Numbered from the stretch's first letter, positions 47,660 through 57,379 are shown. The stretch is DNA of 64,000 bases from Dehalobacter sp. DCM (GCF_024972775.1 NZ_CP092282.1:3093001-3157000), one strand, 5' to 3'. Translations and numbers: made by a program. The notes: generated by a model from the letters alone, not told the origin.

Positions 47660-48478
47660 TTAAATGTTTTGCGAAATTTCTTCGAGTCTTTCGGCAGTGC
47701 AGGTCAGTGATTGGACTGACGCGCTGATTTCCTGAAGAGCAGCAGATACTTCACTGGTACTGTTCCCCAGTTTAGTTATTTCATCGGTCACATCACCAAT
47801 GAGTTTGCGAATGCCGACGATGATTTTTTTTATTTCTTTGGCCGAACCTGCGCTGGATACTGCCATTGAACGGATCTCCGAGGCGACTACTCCAAAGCCT
47901 TTGCCGTGTTCACCGGCTCGAGCTGCCTCGATCGCGGCATTAAGGCCCAGTAATTTCGTGTCGCTGGCGACAGAATCAATATAAACAACGACCTCTTCCA
48001 TTTCCTCTGCTTTGTTGTAGATATTCCCCGAGGATGCGGAAACGCTCTCTCCGCTCTCCGCCAGTTGTTCGGCAGATGCGGTAATGTTCTCGATTGCTGC
48101 TGTCATTTGTTCCATTGATGAAGCCAGCTCATGGGCCATATCACGGAGCTTGTCTGCAGCTTCGATCAATTCCGCCGGCATGGCCATAGCCATACCGCCG
48201 ATCAGATCTCCGTTGTTAAACAATGGATAGGTTATGCAATAATATGAACTACCGTTTACCGGATTATCGATACGATCGGTGACAGACGTCTTTGACTGGA
48301 GCACATGATAAGATGACGTTCCCTGCTTGACTAAATCACCGTTGTTAATTGGAAGCTGAATTTTTGAACCTTGCTGAATTTCAATAAACTTTTCCGTATC
48401 AAAGAGAGCAACAGCACCTTTACCTCCGACAGTAGCCTGAAACATAGGAATGAGTTGCGCGTAGTTTTCAATCATCAT
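47660..48478 (-). CDS. Soluble chemoreceptor-like protein (YfmS-like)
   Basis: 272 aa without membrane helices. N-terminal small-ligand sensor (about 1-125; [35 protein letters not shown]) and a short MCP signalling region with [20 protein letters not shown] and [12 protein letters not shown]. It lacks the long adaptation helices, as in cytosolic receptors like YfmS. ATG at 48478 after AAGGAAAG; the frame opens at 48574 without a signal. Last gene after CheW in this operon. Confidence 0.88.
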   Translation of the reverse strand: MMIENYAQLIPMFQATVGGKGAVALFDTEKFIEIQQGSKIQLPINNGDLVKQGTSSYHVLQSKTSVTDRIDNPVNGSSYYCITYPLFNNGDLIGGMAMAMPAELIEAADKLRDMAHELASSMEQMTAAIENITASAEQLAESGESVSASSGNIYNKAEEMEEVVVYIDSVASDTKLLGLNAAIEAARAGEHGKGFGVVASEIRSMAVSSAGSAKEIKKIIVGIRKLIGDVTDEITKLGNSTSEVSAALQEISASVQSLTCTAERLEEISQNI

Positions 48479-48574
48479 AATCTTATCTTTCCTTTCTTTC
48501 AATCCTAAGTAATGTATATGGACATAAACGTTTAATTTTATTGTGGTATATTTTCTGAATAGAGTAATCTTCAA

Positions 48575-49036
48575 TTATTCTATCAAAGGTTCGGACTTTT
48601 CTTCCGAATTCAGCCAGGCTGTGACATCTTTAGATAGTAGGCGCTCAATATCCAAAATCGGAAGGATATTATCCTCGAGTTTGATTATTTGTGAGATTGT
48701 TCCGAAATACACTATGGCTGGCACAGCTTCAAGCGAATTGGTTTCAATGATTTCGATGACATCATCAACATAGAGGCCCAGGCACGCGTTACCATGATCC
48801 AGGATAATTATCCGCGGTTCCCCGCCGGTTCTTTCCTTGGCATCGACCCCGAATTTGCGGTGCAGGTCAATAATGGTCAAGACTTCGTCCCGTACTTTGG
48901 TGATCCCTTTGACATAGTCTGGCGCGCCAAGCAAGTTTCTGATTTCCAAAGGTTTAATGATTTCACGAATATAACATAATGGAATTGCATACTCTTGCTT
49001 GCCTAAAGCAAATTGCAGATATTGGCTTAAATCCAT
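48575..49036 (-). CDS. CheW-like coupling protein
   Basis: 153 aa CheW fold: YLQFALGKQEYAIPLCYIRE, GAPDYVKGITKVRDEVLTIIDL, GLYVDDVIEIIE. In chemotaxis CheW couples receptors to CheA. It overlaps the HD-GYP gene by 10 bp and precedes the soluble receptor gene, yet no CheA is encoded here, so it may serve a kinase elsewhere. Confidence 0.92.
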   Translation of the reverse strand: MDLSQYLQFALGKQEYAIPLCYIREIIKPLEIRNLLGAPDYVKGITKVRDEVLTIIDLHRKFGVDAKERTGGEPRIIILDHGNACLGLYVDDVIEIIETNSLEAVPAIVYFGTISQIIKLEDNILPILDIERLLSKDVTAWLNSEEKSEPLIE

Positions 49037-50043
49037 ATATGGTGTTCCTCCTCTTTCAATACATTAGAAATTTGCTCGTATGATATTTCAGGCAAAGTCC
49101 TTATTAATTCATTGACGATCAGGCTGTCCAATTCTCCGTTTTTTGATGCAAATGTAAGGATCTCCAGCGCTTTCTCCTTGCTCATAGCCGGACGGTATGG
49201 CCTGTCACTAGTCAGTGCGTCGTAAATGTCGGCAACTGTTAAGATCCGGGTCTCGATGTTGATGGCGTCTCCGCTTATTCCGTCGGGATAACCGCTGCCG
49301 TCAAGTTTTTCATGGTGCTGCCGGATAATCCGGTTGACATTGTGGAAGGCCTTTATACTGCTGCAGATCTGTTCCCCGATAACCGGATGCTTTTTCATCA
49401 GCGCATACTCCTGATCAGTGAGCTTGCCGTTCTTATTTAAAATATTATCCGGGATGCCGATCTTCCCGATATCATGCAGGATGCTGGCTGTTGTAAGGTC
49501 TCTGATCTGCCGGGTGGATAAATTCATATTTTCAGCGATCTTCACCGCATATTGGCTGACCCTCTCCGTGTGCCCCTCGGTATAATGGTCCTTGGCATCA
49601 ACCGCTTTGGCCAAAGCTAAAAGGATGTTATTGACATTCTTCAGGTCATCTATAGCATGTTTTAAACCTACGATATAACCGATTTTAAGTTTTAACTCCA
49701 AGGCGTCAAACGGTTTGACCAAGAAATCGTTGATACCCACTTTTAATGCCCGTGTCCTGTCTTTCTTATCCTTCGACCCGGTCAATACCAAGATCGGCAG
49801 GAACCTTCCCTGGTCGCTTTCTCTGATTACTTTGCTGACTTCAAGTCCGGACAATCCCGGCATATTTATATCCAAGATCACAAGATCCGGTTTGGCCTTT
49901 TGGATTAAGTCCAATGCATCTATACCGTTTTTCGCTGCAAATACGCTGTAACCCAGTTTAATTAGATGCATTTTCAATGATTTGAGTGAAACCGGGTCAT
50001 CATCGGCTATAACAATCTTTGACCCTTTTAATGTTGCCTCCAT
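49027..50043 (-). CDS. Response regulator with HD-GYP domain (c-di-GMP phosphodiesterase)
   Basis: 338 aa. N-terminal receiver domain (acidic IADDD at 12-16, phospho-acceptor Asp58 in DLVILDINMPGLSG, Lys in DFLVKPFD), then HD-GYP domain with LTTASILHDIGKIGIPDNIL, EQICSSIK and RQHHEKLDGSGYPDGI. HD-GYP domains hydrolyse c-di-GMP. Directly after the hybrid kinase gene (39 bp), so it is a likely output of the phosphorelay. Confidence 0.95.
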   Translation of the reverse strand: MEATLKGSKIVIADDDPVSLKSLKMHLIKLGYSVFAAKNGIDALDLIQKAKPDLVILDINMPGLSGLEVSKVIRESDQGRFLPILVLTGSKDKKDRTRALKVGINDFLVKPFDALELKLKIGYIVGLKHAIDDLKNVNNILLALAKAVDAKDHYTEGHTERVSQYAVKIAENMNLSTRQIRDLTTASILHDIGKIGIPDNILNKNGKLTDQEYALMKKHPVIGEQICSSIKAFHNVNRIIRQHHEKLDGSGYPDGISGDAINIETRILTVADIYDALTSDRPYRPAMSKEKALEILTFASKNGELDSLIVNELIRTLPEISYEQISNVLKEEEHHIWI

Positions 50044-50082
50044 AAATTGAACCCACTTTACCCTTGATTTCGTTTTATTCTG

Positions 50083-53000
50083 TCATGACGTTTTGAGCCA
50101 TTCCTCAAGCTTTTTCTTCAGCTGTTCCAGCGATACCGGTTTGCTTAAATAGTCGCTCATGCCAGCGGCTAAACATTTTTTCTCATCCCTTTGCCTCGAG
50201 TAGGCCGTCATGGCTATGATCGGAATACTTATCGGCAGGCGAACCCCCAATTTTCGAATCGCCCGCGTGGTTTCAAAGCCGTCCATGCCCGGAAGCTGAC
50301 AATCCATCAGGATCAAATCAAAAACATGCTCTTTAAATCTTTCAATAGCATCCTGGCCGTTCTCAACAACCATAACGGAGTAACCCAGCTTTTCCAGCTG
50401 TAACAGTACCAATTTTTGGTTGACAGGATTGTCTTCAACCAAAAGGATCCGCCATTTGACTTCAGGTTTTTTCTGTAAAATTGGCGTCTTTACGTCATGT
50501 TTTTCTAAAGTTTTCAAAGATTTTCTTAATATATTTGCATTTCTTGATTGATTTACATTTACTAATTGATTTTCATTTATATTTTCTGCTGAGGGAGACA
50601 AGATGCGACACCGCCGGAGCGGTACCTCAAACCAAAAAGTGGATCCTTTCCCCTCCATGCTGTTCACTCCGATTTCACCGTTCATCATTTCTACTAATCC
50701 TTTGGAGATGGATAGCCCCAAACCAGTCCCGCCGTATTTCCGCGTGTTGGAGGTATCCGCCTGGACGAAAGGCTTAAAGATTTCATCCTTTAAATATTCC
50801 GGCAGGCCAATTCCGGAATCTTCAACTTCAAAGCGGACGACATCCCGTTTTTTATCAGTGTTTTGCAGCAGGGCGCGGATTCGGATCTTACCTGATTCTG
50901 TAAACTTAACGGCATTGCTGCTAAGGTTTAGCAAGATCTGGCCAAGCCGATGGGCATCTCCGACAACGTATTCCGGAACATCCGCTGCAATTATGGTTTC
51001 TAAAACCAATCCTTTTTCTTTTGCCTTAATCTGCGTCAGCTTTACTATCAAATCGAGGATCCGATGAATACTGAACTGATCGCTAACGAGCAGAGCCCTG
51101 CCTTCCGATATCTTGGCGAAATCAAGGATGTCGTTGATCAGCGACATCAGCAAGTCCGCAGAATTCCTGACATCAGTCAACAGCCCCGACTGCTCCTTGT
51201 TGAGCGGTGTATCCAGTAATAGTTCGGTCATACCAAGGATTGCATTCATCGGGGTGCGGATCTCGTGGCTGATATTGTAAAGAAATTGGCTTTTGTCCCG
51301 GTCTGCTTTTTCCGCCGCTTCTTTTGCCTGTCGAAGTTTTTCTGCCGATAATTTCTCTTCAGTTACATCCCTGGATACGCAAACGATGTATTCGACATGG
51401 CCCTCTGCATCAAGCTTTGGTATTTTTGTGATACATAATGCCCGAAAAGTTCCTTGTGCATCGCGAATCCACTTCTCGGTGGATATTTTTTCCCCGTTCT
51501 GAAAGATTCGCTTGTTTTCCTTGACAAATTGATCCGCCAGTTTTTTGGAGAATATTTCATAAAGGCTGTGATATTGGACGTCCTCTTTAGCGACGCCTAA
51601 GAACTCCGCATGCGCTTTATTGACTGCCCCATAGTGTTCGGCGTCTTTTAAATACCAGATCTGGGTCTCGATATTTTCTAGTAATGCCGCCTGTTCCTCC
51701 GCTTTGATCCTTAAATCCTCACTGGCTTTTCTTCTTTCCAGAGAAGAAGCGAAAATCTCACCCACGACTCGGAGCATCGCCAGCGTATGTTCGGACCAGA
51801 CGATCTCAGATTTACCGGATTCGAAGCGAATAAACCCGACCAGACGCTTCCTGACGACCATCGGTACGAGTACGGATGCCATTTCTTCGTCGTCCGCTCC
51901 CCGAGGGATACGTATATTTTCTTGGCTGATCAGCATATCCATCCACCAAGGCATCTGCTCCAGCGGTATTGCCTGAAAATGTTGCCTTATGGCTTGAACC
52001 CCTTCATCATGCCACTCATGGGTGTTGTCGATGATGGAGCCTTTGTTGGATAACTGGAAAACAGAACACCGGTCGACCTTCAGCATCTTGCCGATGATTT
52101 CCAAGGACATTGTGATCTCTTGATCGATCTCCATATCTTTTAGATTGATGAAATGCTTGGATAACTCGGTGACGACCGACTCAAGATGCATACGTTTGAT
52201 TAATTCGGCTTCGATCTCATGGTGCCGCTGACTCACGCTCTCGAGCTGACTGATCATTTGGTTGAAGGATAATGTCAGCTTGGATATCTCGTCATTTCCG
52301 CTGTGAGTAACCCGCAAGGACAGGTCATTGCTGTCAATGATCTGGCTGATGGTTTCATTTAAGCGCTGGGCCCGTCTAAGAACCATGAACTTCAGAAACA
52401 GCCAGCAAATCAACCAGGTGATCAAGACACTCACGACGACAGAAATAATAAAATAGTTGCCGATCAGGGCGCTCTGCTTAACGATACTCAAGGGGATGTC
52501 CATCCGAATTAGTAAGACCGGTTTATCGGATAAATCCTTGAGCAAGGTATACCCGGACAGGATCTGATCATTGTGGCTGAACATATAGACTGGTTTATTC
52601 TGGGCGGACTGGGTCTTGAAATAATCCACCGCCCTTTGAAAGTCGTCAGGCAGATTGTCGTAATCGTAAGCATACGTCAGCGTGGATACTCCTGTCAGAT
52701 TCTCCATACGGATGATCTGGCCGGCATCGAAATATTTTCCGACGATCAGCGTCCCAATCACCTTGTCTGTTTCGCCTGCTTTTGGTATATGCCGGCAAAC
52801 AATCAACATCTCACGCCCCTCAAGATTGATGATCCCTCTCAGCGAATTATCTGTGCTCTTAATGACAGGTATCTTTTGAGCCAAAGACGTATCGATTCCC
52901 TTGGAAAACAGGATCGTGCCATCCGAGCGTTTAAAAATCATAAAATGCAGTTGCAAATTTTCAAAGATCTCTTCGGTGAGATAAGTATGGATGTACTGCG

Positions 53001-53244
53001 TATTCCGGTCTCGGAGAAATGTAGCGGTATTATCCCTCAAAGCATAATTCGATGCGACCGTATCCAAACTGATGAGATCATCATTGATCACCCCAAAGAT
53101 CCGGTCCATGGTATTCCGCATATATTCTTTTTCGAGTTCTGCGAAATTGTTTTTGAAGACGATACTTGTCGTCACGACAATAATCAGGCAGGAAATGATA
53201 GACGAAACGATGATCAGCAGGAGCGATTTCTTAAAGAGATTCAT
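50083..53244 (-). CDS. Hybrid sensor histidine kinase with GAF, PAS and receiver domains
   Basis: 1053 aa. Order: membrane helix (5-30), extracellular dCache-like sensor (to about 265), second helix, HAMP (about 285-345), GAF (about 370-510; VDRCSVFQLSNKG), PAS (about 525-635; YLKDAEHYGAVNKAHAEFLG), HisKA with phospho-His in FLYNISHEIRTPMNAILG, HATPase (DIKF-type and GTGLGLSISKGLVEMM), C-terminal receiver with ILMDCQLPGMDGFETT. The Hpt protein encoded just before it (14-bp overlap) would take the phosphate onward. Confidence 0.95.
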   Translation of the reverse strand: MNLFKKSLLLIIVSSIISCLIIVVTTSIVFKNNFAELEKEYMRNTMDRIFGVINDDLISLDTVASNYALRDNTATFLRDRNTQYIHTYLTEEIFENLQLHFMIFKRSDGTILFSKGIDTSLAQKIPVIKSTDNSLRGIINLEGREMLIVCRHIPKAGETDKVIGTLIVGKYFDAGQIIRMENLTGVSTLTYAYDYDNLPDDFQRAVDYFKTQSAQNKPVYMFSHNDQILSGYTLLKDLSDKPVLLIRMDIPLSIVKQSALIGNYFIISVVVSVLITWLICWLFLKFMVLRRAQRLNETISQIIDSNDLSLRVTHSGNDEISKLTLSFNQMISQLESVSQRHHEIEAELIKRMHLESVVTELSKHFINLKDMEIDQEITMSLEIIGKMLKVDRCSVFQLSNKGSIIDNTHEWHDEGVQAIRQHFQAIPLEQMPWWMDMLISQENIRIPRGADDEEMASVLVPMVVRKRLVGFIRFESGKSEIVWSEHTLAMLRVVGEIFASSLERRKASEDLRIKAEEQAALLENIETQIWYLKDAEHYGAVNKAHAEFLGVAKEDVQYHSLYEIFSKKLADQFVKENKRIFQNGEKISTEKWIRDAQGTFRALCITKIPKLDAEGHVEYIVCVSRDVTEEKLSAEKLRQAKEAAEKADRDKSQFLYNISHEIRTPMNAILGMTELLLDTPLNKEQSGLLTDVRNSADLLMSLINDILDFAKISEGRALLVSDQFSIHRILDLIVKLTQIKAKEKGLVLETIIAADVPEYVVGDAHRLGQILLNLSSNAVKFTESGKIRIRALLQNTDKKRDVVRFEVEDSGIGLPEYLKDEIFKPFVQADTSNTRKYGGTGLGLSISKGLVEMMNGEIGVNSMEGKGSTFWFEVPLRRCRILSPSAENINENQLVNVNQSRNANILRKSLKTLEKHDVKTPILQKKPEVKWRILLVEDNPVNQKLVLLQLEKLGYSVMVVENGQDAIERFKEHVFDLILMDCQLPGMDGFETTRAIRKLGVRLPISIPIIAMTAYSRQRDEKKCLAAGMSDYLSKPVSLEQLKKKLEEWLKTS

Positions 53245-53608
53245 CTGCGCTGCTCCTCAGTCTCAAAAATGCCCGTTGAAACGCATCTATTTCCTTTTGG
53301 AGAAGCTCGATGATCCTTTTGGCCTGATGGATATCATCCTCCGTGATGATTTTTCCTTCTTTAGCCATTTGCTCCAATCGGTTCAATAATATCGCTGCTG
53401 CGTCCATTTCAAAGTTGACGACTGCGCTCCGCAGTTTATGGGCTGATTTTGTCAGCGTATCATAATCGCCTTGACGCATGGATTGATTGATATGATTTAT
53501 TTCTTCAGCAAACAAATTGACCATATCCGAGCTGATCTCCAAGACGACATCTATATCTCCGTTACAGAGATCCATAATATTGATAAAGTAGTTAACCGTA
53601 TCTGTCAT
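53231..53608 (-). CDS. Histidine phosphotransfer (Hpt) protein
   Basis: 125 aa four-helix Hpt protein; phospho-His57 in KSAHKLRSAVVNF. It links the receiver of the hybrid kinase to the OmpR-type or HD-GYP regulators. ATG at 53608 with GGGAG eight bases upstream; the frame opens at 53707 without support. Overlaps the hybrid kinase start by 14 bp. Confidence 0.92.
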   Translation of the reverse strand: MTDTVNYFINIMDLCNGDIDVVLEISSDMVNLFAEEINHINQSMRQGDYDTLTKSAHKLRSAVVNFEMDAAAILLNRLEQMAKEGKIITEDDIHQAKRIIELLQKEIDAFQRAFLRLRSSADESL

Positions 53609-53703
53609 TTCCATAACTCCCTGTAGTAATGGTTTTATTTTAAAATGCATATGTAAATAATATTTGTTAAATTGTAAAGGTTTTGTAAATAAAAAAACGC
53701 GGA

Positions 53704-54402
53704 TCATCGCCTGAAGCGATAACCCACGCCGCGTACGGTCTCGATATAATGGCCATTTTGTTCGTTATCCCCGATTTTTTTGCGTATTGCGGATATATGC
53801 ATGTCGATCGTTCGCGATTCTGTGACATAGAGATCGCTCCATATCTTTGTTAACAGGTCATCCCGGGAAAAGACGATTCCGGCATTCGCCGCAAGAAACA
53901 ACAAAATTTCGTATTCTTTCATGGTAAGATCGACTATTTTGCCTTCCTTCCGGACTTCCCGCATTTCGGGATTGATTTCCAGCGTACCGAAAACAAGCTG
54001 ACTGCATGACGCTTCGGCAGAAGGTCTTACGCGTCGCAGGCACGCGTTGATTCGGGCGATAAGTTCGTGCTTGTCAAACGGCTTGGTGATATAATCATCC
54101 GCCCCCATCTCCAGGGCAAGCACCGTATCAAGTTTGTCATTGTTGCAAGTTAGGATAAAGATGGGAGTATCGTGATGAACCGGATGCTTCCGGATCTGTT
54201 TCAAGAGTTCAAATCCATTGATGTCCGGCAGGTTAAGGTCTAAAATAACCGCGCTTATTTTCGGGTCGGTCAGACAAAAATCGGCTTCCTCGCCGCTTCG
54301 CGCTTTGACCACTGAAAAAAAGTAGCTCTCCAGAACATATCCAATCAAATTCAGTGTGACACTATCATCTTCAATGATTAAAATACTTTTTCTGTTACTC
54401 AT
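53704..54402 (-). CDS. OmpR/PhoB-family response regulator
   Basis: 232 aa. Receiver with acidic IIEDD, phospho-acceptor Asp55 (AVILDLNLPDINGF), Lys in DYITKPFDKHE; C-terminal winged helix (LTMKEYEILLFLAANAGIVF; ETVRGVGYRFRR). First gene of the set, 95 bp before the Hpt gene. The start at 54402 has AAGGTAT; the longer frame to 54474 is not supported. Target genes unknown. Confidence 0.94.
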   Translation of the reverse strand: MSNRKSILIIEDDSVTLNLIGYVLESYFFSVVKARSGEEADFCLTDPKISAVILDLNLPDINGFELLKQIRKHPVHHDTPIFILTCNNDKLDTVLALEMGADDYITKPFDKHELIARINACLRRVRPSAEASCSQLVFGTLEINPEMREVRKEGKIVDLTMKEYEILLFLAANAGIVFSRDDLLTKIWSDLYVTESRTIDMHISAIRKKIGDNEQNGHYIETVRGVGYRFRR

Positions 54403-54553
54403 ATACCTTACAATATAATACAATTTTAGGTAAAATGCGATATTATTCTCTAAAATTTTGCAGCTTTTTAGCAAATAGAGAATTTATATATTGCCATGCC
54501 GTAGAAGATATTTTTAACTGAACATGTTAAACGTCACAACAAGGTAAATACTT

Positions 54554-54625
54554 CAAAAAATCACCACCACCCGCCAGGTGGTTTTCGTTAGACAATAAAA
54601 AAACCGTTCTTTGCGAGAACGGTTT
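54554..54625 (-). terminator. Tandem terminators after ylmG
   Basis: First AAACCGTTCT (54601-54610) / AGAACGGTTT (54616-54625) followed by T-rich sequence on the minus strand, then a second hairpin with ACCACC/GTGGTGGT arms and GATTTTTTG (about 54554-54583). Together they close the ylm gene run before the phosphorelay genes. Confidence 0.75.
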
Positions 54626-54643
54626 CAGTAATATCATTCTATT

Positions 54644-54961
54644 TTAGAACAGTCGTGCCATAGCTATAAATATCTGGGGCAAGATAAGACTTCTGATCAA
54701 GTACAAGGCTAAAACGGCAAAGAATGGGGAGAAATCCACCATCATGCCGGGTCCGCCCAGCCTGATTTTTCTAAATGGGGCTACTATTGGTTCTGTAATA
54801 TTATAAATTAAGAGCACAAATTTATTTCTGGGGGATAATGGTATCCAGGAAAGAAAACAGCGGATAATCACAGCCCATTCCAGAATAAGTAAAACTAACA
54901 TAAGGATCTGGTAAATCCAAGTCAGAATAGAAATTCGTATTACCTCCTCAGTCGCAATCAA
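54644..54961 (-). CDS. ylmG: YggT-family membrane protein (YlmG)
   Basis: About 95-105 aa with two hydrophobic segments around WAVIIRCFLSWIPLSP and NITEPIVAPFRKI, the YggT signature. Two starts are possible: TTG at 54961, overlapping the sepF stop as TTGA, or an in-frame ATT at 54934 placed eight bases after a strong GGAGG. No ATG is available near. Its role in Gram-positives is linked to envelope or division gene clusters but not defined. Confidence 0.88.
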   Translation of the reverse strand: MIATEEVIRISILTWIYQILMLVLLILEWAVIIRCFLSWIPLSPRNKFVLLIYNITEPIVAPFRKIRLGGPGMMVDFSPFFAVLALYLIRSLILPQIFIAMARLF

Positions 54962-55488
54962 CCATTAATCTTGGGCCACAAAATTTCCCTTTCCGATGTC
55001 GTTGCCTTATAATTGAGCTCGCCGCTGATGTCCACATTGTTTGGAACAAACAGGAATATTCCGTTGCCGACCTTTTGCATGTTTCCGCCTAAAGCATAGG
55101 TTGTCCCGCTGATGAAGTCAACAATACGCTGCGACAGATTTGAGTCGGTTCTTTCCAAATTGAGTATGACCGATTTCCGTGCTTTTAAGTGCTCGGCAAT
55201 ACCTTGACATTCTTCAAAGGATACCGGTTCCACGACGATAACGCGAACTTGTTTTTGCGTATGGATACTGACAACCGGTGCTTGTTTCCGTTTAAATGCA
55301 CTGTCTTTCATTTCTCGGTTAAATGCGTCCGGATCGGGTTCTCTGAGAGCGCTTTCTCTGTAATTGTTGTTCCTGTATTTTTCTGTTCGACTGGAATATC
55401 CTTCATCCATTTCCTCAGGTTCAAAATCTTCCTGATCATCGTCCCCGAAGCCCATGATTCCAATGAATTTGTCTAAAATCTTCGCCAT
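54958..55488 (-). CDS. sepF: Cell division protein SepF
   Basis: Membrane-associated FtsZ tether. 176 aa: N-terminal amphipathic helix (MAKILDKFIGIMGFGDD), acidic/Arg-Asn rich linker (about 20-85), and SepF core (PVSFEECQGIAEHLKARKSV, LSQRIVDFISGTTYALGG, IFLFVPNNVDIS). ATG at 55488 after GGGAGGATGAA. Located between ylmE and ylmG as in Bacillus. Confidence 0.96.
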   Translation of the reverse strand: MAKILDKFIGIMGFGDDDQEDFEPEEMDEGYSSRTEKYRNNNYRESALREPDPDAFNREMKDSAFKRKQAPVVSIHTQKQVRVIVVEPVSFEECQGIAEHLKARKSVILNLERTDSNLSQRIVDFISGTTYALGGNMQKVGNGIFLFVPNNVDISGELNYKATTSEREILWPKING

Positions 55489-55531
55489 TTTCATCCTCCC
55501 TGATTAAAATACATCATTTATATTTTGGCAG

Positions 55532-56221
55532 TCAATTCCTGTGTCCGAAAATGACACTCCCGACTCGGACGATGGTAGCGCCCTCTTCGACGGCCATTTC
55601 GTAGTCCTGACTCATCCCCATGGATAAATGGGGCAGGGTATCTCCAGGAAAAATACCCTTTCGCTGTAAATCATCACGAATCTCGCGCAGCTTCCGGAAA
55701 TATCCCTTTGTTTCTGCCGGCCCGGCATTGAAAGCACCAATCGTCATTAAGCCGTGTACACGGACGTTCGGATATTCCTTCACTACCTTAAGGAAGTCGA
55801 TGACTTCATCCGTCTCCAAGCCCGCTTTCGCTTCGTCTCTGGCAACATTGACCTGTACCAAGGTGTTCCACTTGATCCGCCGCTTGTCCCCTTCCTCATG
55901 GAGTTTTTCCAGAAGAGAGATGCGATCCAGCGAGTGGATCAAGACGATGCTGTCATCAAGATACTTTACCTTATTCGACTGCAGCCGACCGATAATATGC
56001 CACGCACATTCTCCGGGAAGCAAAACATGTTTGTCCTGCCATTCCTGAACTTTGTTTTCGCCAAATGCCCGGATTCCTGCTTCATAAGCCTCAATGACCC
56101 GGTCAGCCGAGACTGTCTTGGAGACAGCCAGAATTGCCACATCCTCCGGTTTTCGTCCGGATCTTTCAGCTGCGGCGGCTACTCTTTGTTTTACTTCCTC
56201 AATGTTTTTTGCAATGCTCAT
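55532..56221 (-). CDS. ylmE: YggS/YlmE-family PLP homeostasis protein
   Basis: 229 aa. PLP-binding Lys in VAILAVSKTVSADRV; also SLDRISLLEKLHEEG, VQVNVARDEAKAGLE, HLSMGMSQDYEMAVEEG. Family members buffer pyridoxal phosphate. ATG at 56221 after GGGAGACGG. Between the HlyD-like gene and sepF. Confidence 0.94.
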   Translation of the reverse strand: MSIAKNIEEVKQRVAAAAERSGRKPEDVAILAVSKTVSADRVIEAYEAGIRAFGENKVQEWQDKHVLLPGECAWHIIGRLQSNKVKYLDDSIVLIHSLDRISLLEKLHEEGDKRRIKWNTLVQVNVARDEAKAGLETDEVIDFLKVVKEYPNVRVHGLMTIGAFNAGPAETKGYFRKLREIRDDLQRKGIFPGDTLPHLSMGMSQDYEMAVEEGATIVRVGSVIFGHRN

Positions 56222-56367
56222 ATCCGTCTCCCACCAGCTGTCTGGCATTACCAATTGTATATGTTCTACATTTTCCTTGATTTCCCTGCTTTTTATGCAT
56301 AAAAACCAGGGAAATATAATATTTCTTTTAAAGAATTAGGATTAATTAGGACTAAAGTACTACGTTT

Positions 56368-57330
56368 TTATTTTCTCACAAACATTCCCTCGATATCTTT
56401 TCGCGGATTAACGACAACTTGGGTTCCCAACGGTAACCCTTCGACGCTGGTCAATGTTGCGTTACTATCCAATACAACCACACTGCGATACCGGATCACA
56501 CCATCCAGAAGGATATAAACGCCTTTTTCTTCCCCGGTACCCCAAACAGCACTGGTTGGTACGACTAACCCTTTGCTGGATGATTCGAAGCTCCAAATGA
56601 TCTCCATTACCCGCTGTGCCGTACTTGTGGATATATATTCAGAAAAACGGATAACAGCACCTTTCGGTTCGCTGGAAACCCGCATCACTGTTGCGGTATA
56701 CTCCTCGTCGTTGATTTTAACTTCGATAAAATCCCCTTTCGCCATGTGATCTTGTTCACCAAGGTAAAGGAACGCCCAACTCGGCAATAAATTATTGACC
56801 ATTTTCCCAATCGGTGCATTCAGGTATACCGTATCGGTGTTCTCTTGGTTGGCATTGCTTCCACCCTTCGTCTGAGAGTTCTCAGCAGACTGCCCGTTAC
56901 TTTCCACCTGTGCCACAATACCGCCGAGCTCGAGATTCATCAGATTCTCAGGCGTCACTACCTGTTCCAAACCATCATAGCTAGAAAAAAACAATCCGGA
57001 AATGGGAGCGCTGACCGCGTTACCTGAAGATATTGGATCATGCCCTACCCCGGAAGGTACTACGGTTGCTACCGTCTCCCCCCGTTTATATCGCTTGCCG
57101 TCTCCCACTGATAAGACAGAACCTTCCACAGGTGATGTCAGTATGACTTCGGTATTAGCAAAAACTGCTTTGATATTTTTCTCATGTGTGACCTCGCCTT
57201 CATGAATGCTGGTATAAGTTAGCTTACCAGTTATCCAATTAGACCGGTAATCCCATAAGATCAAGCAAGCCAAAAATATGACAATAAGAATGAAAATATA
57301 ATTAATCCTTCGTTTTAGCGGTTTTGACAT
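56368..57330 (-). CDS. HlyD-like membrane protein in the ylm cluster
   Basis: 320 aa, one N-terminal helix (YIFILIVIFLACLILWDY), then a biotinyl-lipoyl-like segment (TSPVEGSVLSVGDGKRYKRG, ETVATVVPSG), a Gly/Ser/Asn linker (about 150-170) and a C-terminal beta domain (VVPTSAVWGTGEEKGVYILL). It resembles adaptor proteins of efflux systems, but no pump gene is nearby; in this position between pgeF and ylmE it may have a cell-envelope role. Two identical 20-bp units sit in its leader. Confidence 0.82.
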   Translation of the reverse strand: MSKPLKRRINYIFILIVIFLACLILWDYRSNWITGKLTYTSIHEGEVTHEKNIKAVFANTEVILTSPVEGSVLSVGDGKRYKRGETVATVVPSGVGHDPISSGNAVSAPISGLFFSSYDGLEQVVTPENLMNLELGGIVAQVESNGQSAENSQTKGGSNANQENTDTVYLNAPIGKMVNNLLPSWAFLYLGEQDHMAKGDFIEVKINDEEYTATVMRVSSEPKGAVIRFSEYISTSTAQRVMEIIWSFESSSKGLVVPTSAVWGTGEEKGVYILLDGVIRYRSVVVLDSNATLTSVEGLPLGTQVVVNPRKDIEGMFVRK

Positions 57331-57339
57331 AGATGTATC

Positions 57340-57379
57340 CTTTTAACTTATAGTTTTTTCTTTTAACTTATAGTTTTTT
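57340..57379. repeat. Tandem duplication of a 20-bp unit before the HlyD-like gene
   Basis: CTTTTAACTTATAGTTTTTT is present twice in a row. The copy nearer the gene provides AAAAGGAT-like sequence for ribosome binding. Likely slippage or a recent duplication. Confidence 0.75.

Noticed and set aside
52573-53313. 246-codon plus-strand frame opposite the hybrid kinase
   Set aside because: Antisense shadow of the kinase sensor region with no support.
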